Shown here piece after piece: positions 8,267-16,943 of a stretch of DNA of 64,000 nt. The translations under genes and the position numbers were made by a program. This DNA is from Mesorhizobium sp. M9A.F.Ca.ET.002.03.1.2. Lineage in GTDB: Bacteria > Pseudomonadota > Alphaproteobacteria > Rhizobiales > Rhizobiaceae. The notes below the pieces were generated by a model. The model did not search any database. It had not been told where the DNA came from and saw only the letters and a list, made by a program, of their open reading frames with translations. The number at the start of each line of letters is the position of its first letter. Within the stretch, counting starts at the first letter, position 1. The stretch is from NCBI RefSeq assembly GCF_003952365.1, contig NZ_CP034443.1:3031001-3095000 (forward strand). The letters are read 5' to 3'.

Positions 8267-8722
8267 CTACCGCGTGATGGCACCTTCCAGATAGACGATA
8301 ATCGCTGCGCGCTGGGCGGCATTGGGAACGCCCACTGTCATCGACGTGCCCGGCACTGCCTGTCGCGGTGCCGTGAGAAAGGCATCAAGGGTGCCGCTCT
8401 CCCAGACTATGCCCGACTCCCGCAACGCCGCCGAATAGCGGCCACCCTCCACGCTGGCGGCCGTGCGGCCGATGACGCCCGACAGATGCGGGCCGACCCT
8501 GTTCTGGCCGGGCTCCAGGCTGTGGCAGGTGCCGCAGCGCTGCCGGAACAGCCGTTCCCCGTTTACCTGCTGCGCGGAAGCGGCGGCGGGCAACAGCAGG
8601 CAGGCGGCGGCCAAAAGCCTAGCCAGGAACACACGCGCTCGCGTGACAGACGTCGCCAGGGGTGCGGCCGCAACTCCGGCGGAAATGATGTGGCTGCCTG
8701 TCGTGGCTTGCGAACGGTTCAT
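8267..8722 (-). CDS. Class I cytochrome c, exported
   Basis: Periplasmic mono-haem cytochrome c of 151 residues. A hydrophobic signal segment (ARLLAAACLLLPAAASAQ) is followed by GERLFRQRCGTCHSLEPGQNRVGPHLSGVIGR: the CGTCH haem site plus the cytochrome c2-type GPxLxG segment; the axial methionine is probably in PGTSMTVGV. It should accept or deliver electrons in the periplasm. It lies just downstream of the histidine kinase gene on the same strand (about 200 bases gap) and opposite the Mo-hydroxylase/Sox operon, so it may be the soluble electron carrier of that system. The start at MNRSQA is uncertain. Confidence 0.85.
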   Translation of the reverse strand: MNRSQATTGSHIISAGVAAAPLATSVTRARVFLARLLAAACLLLPAAASAQQVNGERLFRQRCGTCHSLEPGQNRVGPHLSGVIGRTAASVEGGRYSAALRESGIVWESGTLDAFLTAPRQAVPGTSMTVGVPNAAQRAAIIVYLEGAITR

Positions 8723-8922
8723 CGGATGATCTCTGCGGAAGGTTGGGGGGAGGGCTTTGCTGGTGGCCGGAAGCTCCGGGCAAGACCAGCCGCTCACCAG
8801 CGAGAGCGGCTGCCGGGCTAAGGAAGGTGCTGGGAGGATGCGGGTGGCGACTTGTCCTTCGTTGCCACGGCGATGATCGAACGGTGGCGTGGCAGCGCGT
8901 GAGCTCCGATCGCGGGTTTCGG

Positions 8923-10404
8923 TCAAACCGGCAAGGATCGCAGTCCGGTCGGAGGGTTCGTCTCAGGCACAGGCGCCGGGGCAACCTGCTTGGCCATGTC
9001 GATCAGCGGCAGCTTGATGACCGCGCGAAGGCCCTTGCTCCGGTTCTCGAGCACGATGTCGCCGCCGTGGTGGCGGGCGATGGCGCGGGCAATTGACAGG
9101 CCGAGCCCGACGCCGCCGGTCTCCCGGTTGCGCGACTGCTCCAGGCGGAAGAAGGGGGCGAACACCTGTTCCATATCGCCTGCCGGAATGCCGGATCCGG
9201 CGTCCTCGATCACGATGTCCAAGCTGTCGGCGCTCCTGACCAGGCTTACCTTGGCCTGCTCGCCGTAGCGGACGGCATTTTCGACGAGGTTGCGTATCGC
9301 CCGGCGCAGCGAGTCCGGGCGGCAGCGGTACAGCACCTTGGGCCCGTCGCTGACGGTGACGTTTTGGCCCAGCTCCGCGAGATCGTCGCAGAGGCTGCCG
9401 ATCAGCGCCGAAAGATCGACGGTCCGCGTTTCTTCCACCGCGGCGTCCTCGCGCGCGAAGGCGAGCGCCGCTTCCGTCATCGTCTGGATTTCCTCTATGG
9501 TCTTCAGCATCTTTTCCTGGAGATCGTGATCCTGGACGAACTCCGCGCGCAGCCGCAGCGAGGTCAGCGGCGTGCGCAGGTCGTGGCTGATCGCCGCCAG
9601 CATGCGCGTGCGGTCCTCGACGAAGCGCTGCAGGCGCTCCTGCATGCGGTTGAATGCTTCGGCGGTCTGACGGATGTCGTCCGGCCCTGATTCCGGCAGC
9701 CGCGGCACGGCCTCGCCGCGGCCGAACAGTTCAGCGGCATTGGCGAGGCGTCGCAGCGGACGCGCGATGGCCCGCGCCCCGAAAATCGCTATGGCAGACA
9801 GGATAAGTGCGGTGAGCGCCAAGGATATCGCCGATTGCGTCGTCCAGAAGGCGTTCGGCATCGCCTTGGCGTAGGCGGCGTTCAGCCAGGTGCTATCGTC
9901 GAGGCGGACGGAAAGGCCCATGCCGTTTGGAGCGCCGTCCATGTAAAGAAACTTGGCCGGCCGTGAGAAGGGCCTGCCGTTGCCGGACAAATCCAGCATG
10001 CGCGGCGGCACGGAAGGGTCGGCGGCATCGACTGCGCTCGAAGCCTGTCCGTTCATATAGGCGGCATACTTGCCGGCAATCCCGGGCAGCGGCTTGGCGA
10101 GCTGGGTCAGGGCTTCCTGTTGCCAGGCGAGGGGATTGCTCGGTCCGTCGTCGGAGGTCCAGAAGCGCGTATAGGCCGTGCCGCTGACATTGAGGATGTC
10201 GGGCCGAAGCGAGGGCGGCGTCGTGTCCAGCAGAAGGGCAAGGGAGGACGTGCGGCTGACGAACTCGCCCTTGGCCGCCGCGTGCAGGGCCTGTCCGCGC
10301 TCGTCCCATGAGATCAGGAAGGTGATCGCCTGCGACAGGGCGAGCGCAAGCAGCACCAGCATGAGGAAGCGGGCCGCCAGGCTGCGTCTCCACAACAGCA
10401 TCAT
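8923..10404 (-). CDS. Sensor histidine kinase, EnvZ/RstB-like
   Basis: Membrane sensor kinase of 493 residues: transmembrane helices at about 10-30 and 190-210 with a 160-residue periplasmic sensor part, HAMP linker, HisKA domain with the phospho-acceptor His274 (SHDLRTPLTSL) and HATPase with N-box Asn376 (NLVENAVRYG), DAGSGIP and GLGLSI boxes. The start codon overlaps the stop of the response regulator (ATGA), so the pair is coupled. It is divergent from the iorAB-fcc-sox operon and most likely controls it. The sensed ligand is unknown; a reduced sulfur or aromatic/aldehyde compound would fit the neighbourhood. Confidence 0.9.
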   Translation of the reverse strand: MMLLWRRSLAARFLMLVLLALALSQAITFLISWDERGQALHAAAKGEFVSRTSSLALLLDTTPPSLRPDILNVSGTAYTRFWTSDDGPSNPLAWQQEALTQLAKPLPGIAGKYAAYMNGQASSAVDAADPSVPPRMLDLSGNGRPFSRPAKFLYMDGAPNGMGLSVRLDDSTWLNAAYAKAMPNAFWTTQSAISLALTALILSAIAIFGARAIARPLRRLANAAELFGRGEAVPRLPESGPDDIRQTAEAFNRMQERLQRFVEDRTRMLAAISHDLRTPLTSLRLRAEFVQDHDLQEKMLKTIEEIQTMTEAALAFAREDAAVEETRTVDLSALIGSLCDDLAELGQNVTVSDGPKVLYRCRPDSLRRAIRNLVENAVRYGEQAKVSLVRSADSLDIVIEDAGSGIPAGDMEQVFAPFFRLEQSRNRETGGVGLGLSIARAIARHHGGDIVLENRSKGLRAVIKLPLIDMAKQVAPAPVPETNPPTGLRSLPV

Positions 10405-11120
10405 GCCGGGGCCACCTCGGCGGTGAAGCAGTAGCCGCCGCCCCAGTGCGTCTTGATCAGCATCGGACTTTTCGGGTCCGCCTCGATCTTCTTGCGCAGC
10501 CGGCTCACCTGGTTGTCGACGGCCCGGTCGAAAGCGTCGGCGGTGCGCCCGACCGTGAGGTCGAGCAGTTGATCCCGGCTGAGCACGATCCCGACATGCT
10601 CGATGAAGGCGGTGAGAAGGCGGAATTCAGCCGTGCTGAGCGCGACCGCCACGCCGTCGAGCCCGACCAGCTCGCGGCGGCCGACATTCAGCGTCCAGCG
10701 GTCGAACCGCAGCGCGTTCGACTTGAGACGACCGCGCTGCGGCGGCAGGTTGTGGACGCGCCTGAGCACGGCCTTGATCCGCGCCAGCAATTCCCGCGGA
10801 TTGAACGGCTTGGTCAGGTAATCATCGGCCCCGATCTCGAGGCCTACGATCCGGTCGATCTCCTCGGCCATGGCGGTAAGGAAGATGATCGGAATGTCGA
10901 CCGTCCCGCGCACGTGCCGGCAGGCGGCAATGCCGTCCTCGCCAGGCATCATGATGTCGAGGACGATGAGATCGGGCAGGCTGCGGTCGAGCAGCCGCTT
11001 GAGCGCGGCCGTGCTGTCGGCAACGCTGACGCGATAACCCTGCTGGGTGAGATATTTCCCCACGAGATCGCGGATGTCCCTGTGGTCGTCCACGACCGCG
11101 ATGTGCTGCGCCGCTTCCAT
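10401..11120 (-). CDS. OmpR-family response regulator
   Basis: Two-domain DNA-binding response regulator of about 239 residues. Receiver domain with the acidic pair in VVDDH, phospho-acceptor Asp in LIVLDIMMPGEDG (about residue 55), conserved Thr (FLTA) and Lys (YLTKPFNPREL); then an OmpR/PhoB winged helix ending VSRLRKKIEADPKSPMLIKTHWGGGY. It is cotranscribed with the kinase at 8923-10404 and faces the sulfur/Mo-hydroxylase operon across a 320-base region with a 10-bp tandem repeat (11242-11261), the kind of target OmpR-type regulators use. An ATG four codons upstream (11132) is also possible. Confidence 0.9.
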   Translation of the reverse strand: MEAAQHIAVVDDHRDIRDLVGKYLTQQGYRVSVADSTAALKRLLDRSLPDLIVLDIMMPGEDGIAACRHVRGTVDIPIIFLTAMAEEIDRIVGLEIGADDYLTKPFNPRELLARIKAVLRRVHNLPPQRGRLKSNALRFDRWTLNVGRRELVGLDGVAVALSTAEFRLLTAFIEHVGIVLSRDQLLDLTVGRTADAFDRAVDNQVSRLRKKIEADPKSPMLIKTHWGGGYCFTAEVAPA

Positions 11121-11241
11121 GCAATGCTCCAAAGCCGCCGCCAGATAGTCGGCCAGTATCGACGATATCTAGTTTGCGTCTACACGGATGATCACCTTCC
11201 GCACCATGGCGGCAATCTCGCGCGGGATCAACAAAGCGTGA

Positions 11242-11261
11242 GAAGTGTAACGAAGTGTATC
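11242..11261. promoter_or_regulatory. Tandem 10-bp repeat, candidate response-regulator site
   Basis: GAAGTGTAAC is immediately repeated as GAAGTGTATC. Head-to-tail repeats of 10-11 bases in an intergenic region between a divergent OmpR-type regulator and its suspected target operon are the classic layout for binding of two regulator protomers. Confidence 0.45.
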
Positions 11262-11440
11262 AGAGCGCTGTGCCTGCGACAGCTTGCGATGAACTACCGA
11301 CCATCGGGACAAGGTTCTGCGACAGCTCCCGGCTAGCTTGGCCTCGTCGCTAACCGGGACTTCCGGTCTTTACCGCCAGGCCATGCCGCGCGGCATCCGG
11401 ACGGCGGTCCTCGCCAGCCTTGTTCGAAAGGATTTGCACA

Positions 11441-11911
11441 ATGGCCAGACTAACCATCAACGGCGCGCCACGTGATATCGAGGTCGATCCGGACACGCCG
11501 CTGCTGTGGGTGATCCGCGAGCAGATCGGGCTTACCGGGACGAAGTACGGCTGCGGGGTTGCTGCCTGCGGCGCCTGTACCGTCCATATAGACGGCGTCG
11601 CCACGCGCTCCTGCGTGCTTCCGGTGAGCGCGGTCGAGCCGAACCAGCAAATCACCACGATCGAGGGGCTTTCGCCGGACAGTTCGCATCCGGTCCAGCA
11701 GGCGTGGCTGGCGCTCGATGTGCCGCAATGCGGCTACTGCCAGGCCGGCATGATCATGGCTGCGGCGGGTCTGCTCATGCAGAACCCGAACCCCACGGAC
11801 GAGGACATCAACGCCGAGATCACCAATATCTGCCGCTGCGGCACATATAACCGGGTGCGCGCCGCGATCAAGCTGGCCGCCAATAACGGCGAAGCCACGC
11901 AGCCCGGTTGA
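11441..11911 (+). CDS. (2Fe-2S) subunit of a Mo hydroxylase, IorA-like
   Basis: Small subunit of a xanthine-oxidase-family hydroxylase, 156 residues. It has the plant-type ferredoxin cluster in the N-terminal half ([17 protein letters not shown]...RSC) and the second cluster in the C-terminal half (CGYCQAGM...ICRCGTY). The fused two-domain layout is that of isoquinoline 1-oxidoreductase alpha (IorA) and related aldehyde dehydrogenases. GAAAGGA lies nine bases before the ATG. It is the first gene of a plus-strand operon with its catalytic subunit, a flavocytochrome pair and SoxXYZA. It passes electrons from the molybdenum site to a cytochrome. Substrate is unknown. Confidence 0.88.
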   Translation: MARLTINGAPRDIEVDPDTPLLWVIREQIGLTGTKYGCGVAACGACTVHIDGVATRSCVLPVSAVEPNQQITTIEGLSPDSSHPVQQAWLALDVPQCGYCQAGMIMAAAGLLMQNPNPTDEDINAEITNICRCGTYNRVRAAIKLAANNGEATQPG

Positions 11912-11922
11912 GGAGAACAATC

Positions 11923-14097
11923 ATGAACGCCATAATTTCCATCTCCCGCCGCAGCTTCATCGTCGGCGTGGCCTCCACGGCCGGCGGCCTGTCGCTAGGC
12001 TTCAACCTGCCGTTCATCAAGGCGGCACTTGCCGAGGGCGCCGAGACGGCGCCCGAAATCAATGCCTGGGTGGTGATCAGGCCCGACGACACGGTGGTCA
12101 TCCGCATCGCCCGCTCCGAGATGGGGCAGGGGACGCTGACCGGCCTGGCGCAACTCGTCGCCGAGGAGTTGAATTGCGATTGGTCCAAGGTCACGACCGA
12201 ATATCCGTCGCCGACCCAGAACCTCGCGCGCGATCGCGTGTGGGGCAACTTCTCGACGGGGGGCAGCCGCGGCATCCGCGAGTCGCACGAATATGTGCGC
12301 ATTGGTGGCGCCGTCGCGCGCGAGATGCTGATCGCCGCCGCGGCCGCCGAATGGGGTGTGCCGGCCGGCGAATGCACCGCTAGGATGGGCATGGTCACCC
12401 ATGCAGCATCGGATCGCGCCACCTTTTATGGACAGTTGGCCGCTGCTGCCGCGCGGATGACGCCGCCCGCCAAAGTTACGCTGAAGGACCCGAAGGACTG
12501 GACCATAGCCGGCAAGCCGCTGCCGCGGCTCGACACCGCCGACAAGCTCAACGGCAGCCAGGTTTATGGCGTCGACCTCAAGCTGCCGAACATGCTCAAC
12601 GCGGCCATCCGGGCCTGCCCGTATTTCGGCGGCAAGGTGGAGAGCTTCGACGCCGCGGCGGTGGCCGACATGCCCGGCGTGCGCACCGTCGTTCAGGTCG
12701 ACGAGACCGCCGTTGCGGTTGTCGCCGATACGTGGTGGCGGGCGAAGACCGCTCTCGATGCCTTGCCGGTCGTCTGGGACGAAGGTCCCAACAGGCAGGT
12801 CACCAGCGCCTCGATCGCGGCGATGCTCGACGAGGGCCTCGGTGCAAATGACGCCTTCATCGGCGCCGAGCAGGGCGATGCCGCTTCTGCCCTGTCAGCC
12901 GCCGGCCGGACGATCACGGCGACCTACGCCTTCCCCTATCAGAACCACGCGACCATGGAGCCGATGAACGCGACGGCGCTCTACACGCCGGAGCGCTGCG
13001 AGGTGTGGGTGCCGACCCAGAATGGCGAAGCGAGCCTTGCGGCGGCGGCCGAGGCCGCCGGCCTGCCGGTGCAGCAATGCGAGGTGCACAAGATCCATCT
13101 CGGCGGCGGCTTCGGCCGGCGCGGCAACTTCCAGGACTATGTGCGTCAGGCGGTCAGCATTGCCAAGCAGGTGCCGGGAGCGCCCGTAAAGCTCATCTGG
13201 TCGCGCGAGGAGGACATGCTGCACGGCGCCTACCACCCGACCACGCGATGCCGGCTGACGGGCGCGCTCGACGCGGACGGCAACCTGACCGCTCTGCATA
13301 TGCGCATTTCCGGCCAGTCGATCCTTGCGGCGGTACGGCCGGAAGGCATGCAGAACGGCATGGACCCGGTCGTCTTCCAGGGCCTCGTCCTCAGCGGCGC
13401 GGAAGGCACGCTGGGCTATACGGTGGACAATCTGCTTGTCGACCATGCCATGCGCAACCCGCCGATCCCACCAGGGTTCTGGCGTGGCGTGAACCTCAAC
13501 CAGAACGCGCTCTACGTCGAGTGTTTCATGGACGAACTCGCCCATGCGGCCGGCGTCGACCCGCTCGCCTTCCGACGCAAGCTGATGGCCAACCATCCCA
13601 AGCACCTCGCCGTGCTGGAGGCGGTTGCCGAACGGATCGGCTGGGATACCCCGCCCGCGGCCGACGTTCACCGCGGCCTGGCGCAGATCATGGGCTTCGG
13701 CAGTTATGTGGCGGCGGCAGCGGAGGTATCGGTCACCGACGGGCAGCTCAGGATCCACCGCATCGTGGCGGCCACCGATCCGGGTCATGTCGTCAACCCC
13801 GCGCAAGTGGAGCGGCAGGTCGAAGGCTCTTTCGTCTACGGCCTTTCCGCCTGCATCTACGGCGAATGCACCGTCGATGGCGGCCGCATGGAGCAGGAGA
13901 ATTTCGACAGCTACGAGGTCGTGCGCATGGCCGACATGCCGGAGGTGGAGACGATCATATTGCCGTCCGGCGGCTTCTGGGGCGGCGTCGGCGAGCCGAC
14001 CATCGCGGTTGCAGCACCCGCCGTACTCAATGCGATCTTCGCCGCCACCGGAAAGCGCATCCGCATGCTGCCGCTGAAGAACCATGACCTCGCCTGA
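11923..14097 (+). CDS. Molybdopterin subunit of Mo hydroxylase, IorB-like
   Basis: Catalytic subunit of 724 residues, xanthine-oxidase family, IorB type with an N-terminal Tat signal (SRRSFIVGVAS), so the enzyme is probably exported folded, carrying the small subunit along. Molybdopterin-binding motifs include EMGQGTLTGL, GGGFGRRG, FWRGVNLNQN and, near the C-terminus, GGVGEPTIAVAAPA, which holds the catalytic Glu. GAGGAG precedes the ATG. Unlike cytoplasmic three-subunit hydroxylases there is no FAD subunit; electrons likely go to c-type cytochromes, several of which are encoded next to it. The substrate could be an aldehyde or N-heterocycle; the link with sulfur genes is unusual. Confidence 0.85.
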   Translation: MNAIISISRRSFIVGVASTAGGLSLGFNLPFIKAALAEGAETAPEINAWVVIRPDDTVVIRIARSEMGQGTLTGLAQLVAEELNCDWSKVTTEYPSPTQNLARDRVWGNFSTGGSRGIRESHEYVRIGGAVAREMLIAAAAAEWGVPAGECTARMGMVTHAASDRATFYGQLAAAAARMTPPAKVTLKDPKDWTIAGKPLPRLDTADKLNGSQVYGVDLKLPNMLNAAIRACPYFGGKVESFDAAAVADMPGVRTVVQVDETAVAVVADTWWRAKTALDALPVVWDEGPNRQVTSASIAAMLDEGLGANDAFIGAEQGDAASALSAAGRTITATYAFPYQNHATMEPMNATALYTPERCEVWVPTQNGEASLAAAAEAAGLPVQQCEVHKIHLGGGFGRRGNFQDYVRQAVSIAKQVPGAPVKLIWSREEDMLHGAYHPTTRCRLTGALDADGNLTALHMRISGQSILAAVRPEGMQNGMDPVVFQGLVLSGAEGTLGYTVDNLLVDHAMRNPPIPPGFWRGVNLNQNALYVECFMDELAHAAGVDPLAFRRKLMANHPKHLAVLEAVAERIGWDTPPAADVHRGLAQIMGFGSYVAAAAEVSVTDGQLRIHRIVAATDPGHVVNPAQVERQVEGSFVYGLSACIYGECTVDGGRMEQENFDSYEVVRMADMPEVETIILPSGGFWGGVGEPTIAVAAPAVLNAIFAATGKRIRMLPLKNHDLA

Positions 14098-14446
14098 CAT
14101 GAGACGCTCGAAGGACGGGCGCGGCGGACGATCGCTCGCGCCCGTCCTGCTTGCGGCGCCTGTCCTGCTTGCGGCGCTCGTGGCCAGCGCGCCGGCATGG
14201 GCCGACGCGGCGCCCGGTGCCACGGCGTGCACCGGCTGTCACGGGCCGGCGGCGCTCGGCTCAGCCATCCCCTCGCTCGACGGCCACGCGGCGGCCGACA
14301 TCGTCGCCCAGATGCAAGCCTTCCGTTCCGGCGAGCGCGAGGCGACGGTCATGGACCGCATCGCCAGGGGATTTACCGAGGAGGAGACGCGCGCCATCGC
14401 CGAATGGCTCGCCAAGCCGGAGGCGGCACGCCATGCCCAGCCGTAG
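14084..14446 (+). CDS. Mono-haem cytochrome c, FccA/SoxE-like
   Basis: Exported cytochrome c of about 120 residues: signal peptide (LAPVLLAAPVLLAALVASAPAWA), haem site CTGCH, IPSLDGHAAADIVAQMQAFRSGER and a distal methionine region (TVMDRIARGFTEEE). This is the single-domain cytochrome found with flavocytochrome c sulfide dehydrogenase; classical FccA is often di-haem, so this is the short form. It overlaps the end of the Mo-hydroxylase gene and its own end overlaps fccB by 14 bases, indicating tight coupling. An alternative start is the ATG at 14099. It should take electrons from the flavoprotein. Confidence 0.8.
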   Translation: MTSPDMRRSKDGRGGRSLAPVLLAAPVLLAALVASAPAWADAAPGATACTGCHGPAALGSAIPSLDGHAAADIVAQMQAFRSGEREATVMDRIARGFTEEETRAIAEWLAKPEAARHAQP

Positions 14447-15698
14447 AACCTTGATCGGCGGCGCGGCGGCCAGCGTCGCCGCAGCCGTCCTTGCCGCGCC
14501 GCAGGTGCGCGCGCAGGCGCAGCCCCGCGTGGTCGTGGTCGGCGGCGGCTTTGCCGGGGCAAGCTGCGCCCGCGCACTGAAGCAGCTGGATCGTGGCCTT
14601 GCCGTGACGCTGATCGAGCCGGAGACAGCCTATCTGGCCTGCCCGTTCAGCAATGCCGTGCTTGCAGGGCTGCGCGGCATCGAGGCGCAGACCTTCGGCT
14701 ATGGCCGGTTCGGCGACATCGGGCTCATCCGCAGGCGCGCTGCCGCCGTCGATGCCGAGCGCCGGCGCGTCCGGCTGGAGGATGGTACCGAGATCGGCTA
14801 CACCCGGCTGGTGCTGGCGCCCGGCGTCGACCTGCGCTTCGATGCGCTGCCGGGCTACGACCAAGCGGCGGCGGAGATCATGCCGCATGCCTGGAAGGCG
14901 GGGCCGCAGACGCTGCTGCTGCGCGACCAGCTCGCCGCGATGCCGGACGGTGGGGTCGTCATCCTCGCCGCGCCAGCCAATCCGTTCCGCTGCCCGCCCG
15001 GTCCATACGAGCGGGCAAGCCTGATCGCGCATTACCTCAAGACCAGCAAGCCGCGCTCGAAGCTGATCATCCTCGACGCCAAGGACGCCTTTTCGAAGCA
15101 GCGGCTGTTCGAAGCCGCCTGGCGAGAGCTCTATCCCGGCCTGATCGAATGGGTGCCGCTGTCCTCGGGCGGCAGGGTGACGGAAGTCGACCCGGCGACA
15201 ACGACGCTGGTGACCGAGTTCGGCAGCCACAAGGCCGATGTCGCCAACGTGATCCCGCCGCAGCGCGCGGGCAGGATCGCGCAGGCGGCCGGCGTCGCCG
15301 ATCAGACGGGCTGGTGCCCGATCGACCCGGTCACCTTCGAGTCCCGTCTGCAGCCGGCCATCCACGTCGTCGGCGACGCGGCGATCGGCGGAGCGATGCC
15401 GAAATCCGCCTTCAGTGCCAACGCCCAGGCAAAAGCCTGCGCCGCAGCGGTCGCCGCGCTGGTCAGGGGGCGGCAGCCAGCGCCGCCGAAGCTCATCAAC
15501 ACCTGTTACAGTCTGGTCGCGCCCGGCTACGGCATCTCGATCGCAGGCGTCTACCAGCCGCGCGACGGCCTGCTTGCCGAGGTGGAGGGTGCAGGCGGCA
15601 CCAGCCCGCTTGAAGCGCCGCCCTCCGTCCGCGAACTGGAAGCCGCCTATGCGCAGGACTGGTTCCGGACGATCACCAGTGAGGTGTTCGGAGTATGA
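14433..15698 (+). CDS. fccB: Flavocytochrome c sulfide dehydrogenase, flavoprotein subunit
   Basis: Periplasmic FAD protein of 421 residues (FccB; called SoxF in sox clusters). Twin-arginine-like leader (MPSRRTLIGGAAASVAAA), Rossmann motif VVVVGGGFAGASCAR, and the family cysteines: AYLACPFSNAVLAG (FAD-linked Cys region), PFRCPPGPYERAS and NTCYSLVAPGYG, the latter two corresponding to the redox-active disulfide of the Chromatium enzyme. It oxidises sulfide or a SoxYZ-bound sulfur species and feeds electrons to the preceding cytochrome. SoxF has been linked to reactivation of SoxYZ, which fits the downstream soxXYZA genes. Confidence 0.87.
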   Translation: MPSRRTLIGGAAASVAAAVLAAPQVRAQAQPRVVVVGGGFAGASCARALKQLDRGLAVTLIEPETAYLACPFSNAVLAGLRGIEAQTFGYGRFGDIGLIRRRAAAVDAERRRVRLEDGTEIGYTRLVLAPGVDLRFDALPGYDQAAAEIMPHAWKAGPQTLLLRDQLAAMPDGGVVILAAPANPFRCPPGPYERASLIAHYLKTSKPRSKLIILDAKDAFSKQRLFEAAWRELYPGLIEWVPLSSGGRVTEVDPATTTLVTEFGSHKADVANVIPPQRAGRIAQAAGVADQTGWCPIDPVTFESRLQPAIHVVGDAAIGGAMPKSAFSANAQAKACAAAVAALVRGRQPAPPKLINTCYSLVAPGYGISIAGVYQPRDGLLAEVEGAGGTSPLEAPPSVRELEAAYAQDWFRTITSEVFGV

Positions 15699-16144
15699 GG
15701 ATGGCCTGCCCCGCTCTTGCGGGATTGCTGCTTGCGGTCTCGCCCGGCGTTGGCGAGGAGGCGGGTTCCTATGCCGTGACCGGCGACGCGATCATGGAGC
15801 CTCTGGCCGCCGGCAAGGGTGATCCGGAGCGCGGCGCCGCGCTGATCTCGGACCGGCAGCGCAGTCTCTGCACGCTCTGCCATAGCGGACCGTTTCCCGA
15901 TGCGCATCTGCATGGCACGCTGGCGCCCGACCTGACCGGCGTCGGGGCAAGGCTTTCGGAAGGCCAGATCCGGCTGCGCGTGGTCGACATGAAGCGGCTC
16001 GTATCGAATACGATCATGCCTTCCTACTACCGGGTCGCGGATGAGGACGGCCGGCGCGTCGCCGCCGTCTGGCGCGGCAAGCCGATCCTGACCGGCGCCG
16101 ATATCGAGGACATCGTCGCCTATCTCACGACGCTGAAGGGGTGA
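15695..16144 (+). CDS. soxX: SoxX cytochrome c
   Basis: Mono-haem cytochrome subunit of the SoxXA complex, 149 residues including signal peptide. Features: DPERGAALISDRQRSLCTLCHSGPFPDAHLHGTLAPDLTGVG with the CTLCH haem site, and the axial methionine region SNTIMPSYYRV. SoxXA forms the thiol-sulfur bond between thiosulfate and SoxY. The start overlaps the fccB stop (ATGA) and its stop lies two bases before the soxY ATG, so the operon is translationally coupled. Confidence 0.88.
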   Translation: MRMACPALAGLLLAVSPGVGEEAGSYAVTGDAIMEPLAAGKGDPERGAALISDRQRSLCTLCHSGPFPDAHLHGTLAPDLTGVGARLSEGQIRLRVVDMKRLVSNTIMPSYYRVADEDGRRVAAVWRGKPILTGADIEDIVAYLTTLKG

Positions 16145-16146
16145 TT

Positions 16147-16623
16147 ATGCGCGAAGACCCGCTTCACGAAGGCTTGGTTGGACGGCGGCAGTTTCTTCGG
16201 GCCGGCATGACCGGCCTGCTGGTGATCAGCCTGCCACGCTGGGCTCTTGCCCGTCCGAGCCTCGAGGAGGCGATCCGGACCTTCACCGGAGGAGTCGAAA
16301 TTCTCGACGGCCGCGTCCGGCTCGACCTGCCGCCTCTGGTCGAGAACGGCAATGCGGTCGGGATCACGGTCGCCGCCGAGAGCCCGATGACCGCGGACGA
16401 TCATGTCCGGCGCATCGCGGTCTTCAACGAGAAGAACCCGGAGGCGAATGTCGCGGTTTTCCATCTCGGGCCGCGTTCGGGCCGCGCCACCGTCTCGACG
16501 CGGATCCGGCTCGCCACCTCGCAGGTGGTGGTCGCCGTCGCGGAGATGTCAGACGGCAGCTTCTGGTCGAGCAGGGCGAGCGCGATCGTCACGCTTGCCG
16601 CCTGCATAGAGGACCTGTCATGA
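16147..16623 (+). CDS. soxY: SoxY sulfur carrier with atypical C-terminus
   Basis: Carrier subunit of SoxYZ, 158 residues, with Tat-type leader (GRRQFLRAGMTGLLV) and SoxY core (GITVAAESPMTADDHVRRIAVFNEKNP, VSTRIRLATSQVVVAVAEMSDG). The usual SoxY ends in GGCGG, whose Cys carries the sulfur intermediate on a swinging arm. Here the end reads VTLAACIEDLS: the cysteine is kept six residues from the end but its glycines are replaced. This would alter arm flexibility or partner choice. The ATG at 16147 is preferred over GTG at 16141 because of AAGGGG upstream. It overlaps soxZ by ATGA. Confidence 0.88.
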   Translation: MREDPLHEGLVGRRQFLRAGMTGLLVISLPRWALARPSLEEAIRTFTGGVEILDGRVRLDLPPLVENGNAVGITVAAESPMTADDHVRRIAVFNEKNPEANVAVFHLGPRSGRATVSTRIRLATSQVVVAVAEMSDGSFWSSRASAIVTLAACIEDLS

Positions 16624-16943
16624 CGACGCGTGCGCTGATCAATGTGCCGAAAGCGGTCAAGCGGGGCGAGGTCGTCGAGATCAAGGCGATGATCGGGCAT
16701 CCGATGGAAACCGGCTATCGTGTCGGCCCGAACGGCTCCAACATCCCTCGCGACATCATCCGCCGTTTCGCCTGCACCTATGACGGCGAGGAGGTGTTTT
16801 GGGCCGATCTTTTTCCGGCAGTGTCGGCCAATCCCTTCTTCGCCTTCACGCTCGTCGCCACGACGAGTGGCACGATCGAGTTCGCCTGGACGGACGGCGC
16901 CGGAAAGACGCAAACCGCGTCGGCCGAAATCACGGTGAGCTGA
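16620..16943 (+). CDS. soxZ: SoxZ carrier partner
   Basis: SoxZ, 107 residues, an immunoglobulin-like beta-sandwich protein that pairs with SoxY. Motifs: RALINVPKAVKRGEVVEIKAMIGHPMETGYR, PRDIIRRFACTYDGEEVFWADLFPAVSANPFFAF, and TDGAGKTQTASAEITVS at the end, all at full family length. No signal peptide is visible, as expected since SoxZ is co-exported with SoxY. Start overlaps soxY stop; stop overlaps the soxA ATG (TGATG). Confidence 0.93.
   Translation: MTTRALINVPKAVKRGEVVEIKAMIGHPMETGYRVGPNGSNIPRDIIRRFACTYDGEEVFWADLFPAVSANPFFAFTLVATTSGTIEFAWTDGAGKTQTASAEITVS

Noticed and set aside
12895..14232. A 445-codon minus-strand frame opposite the Mo-hydroxylase gene
   Set aside because: Arg/His/Ala-rich shadow without motif; the plus-strand gene has full cofactor motifs.
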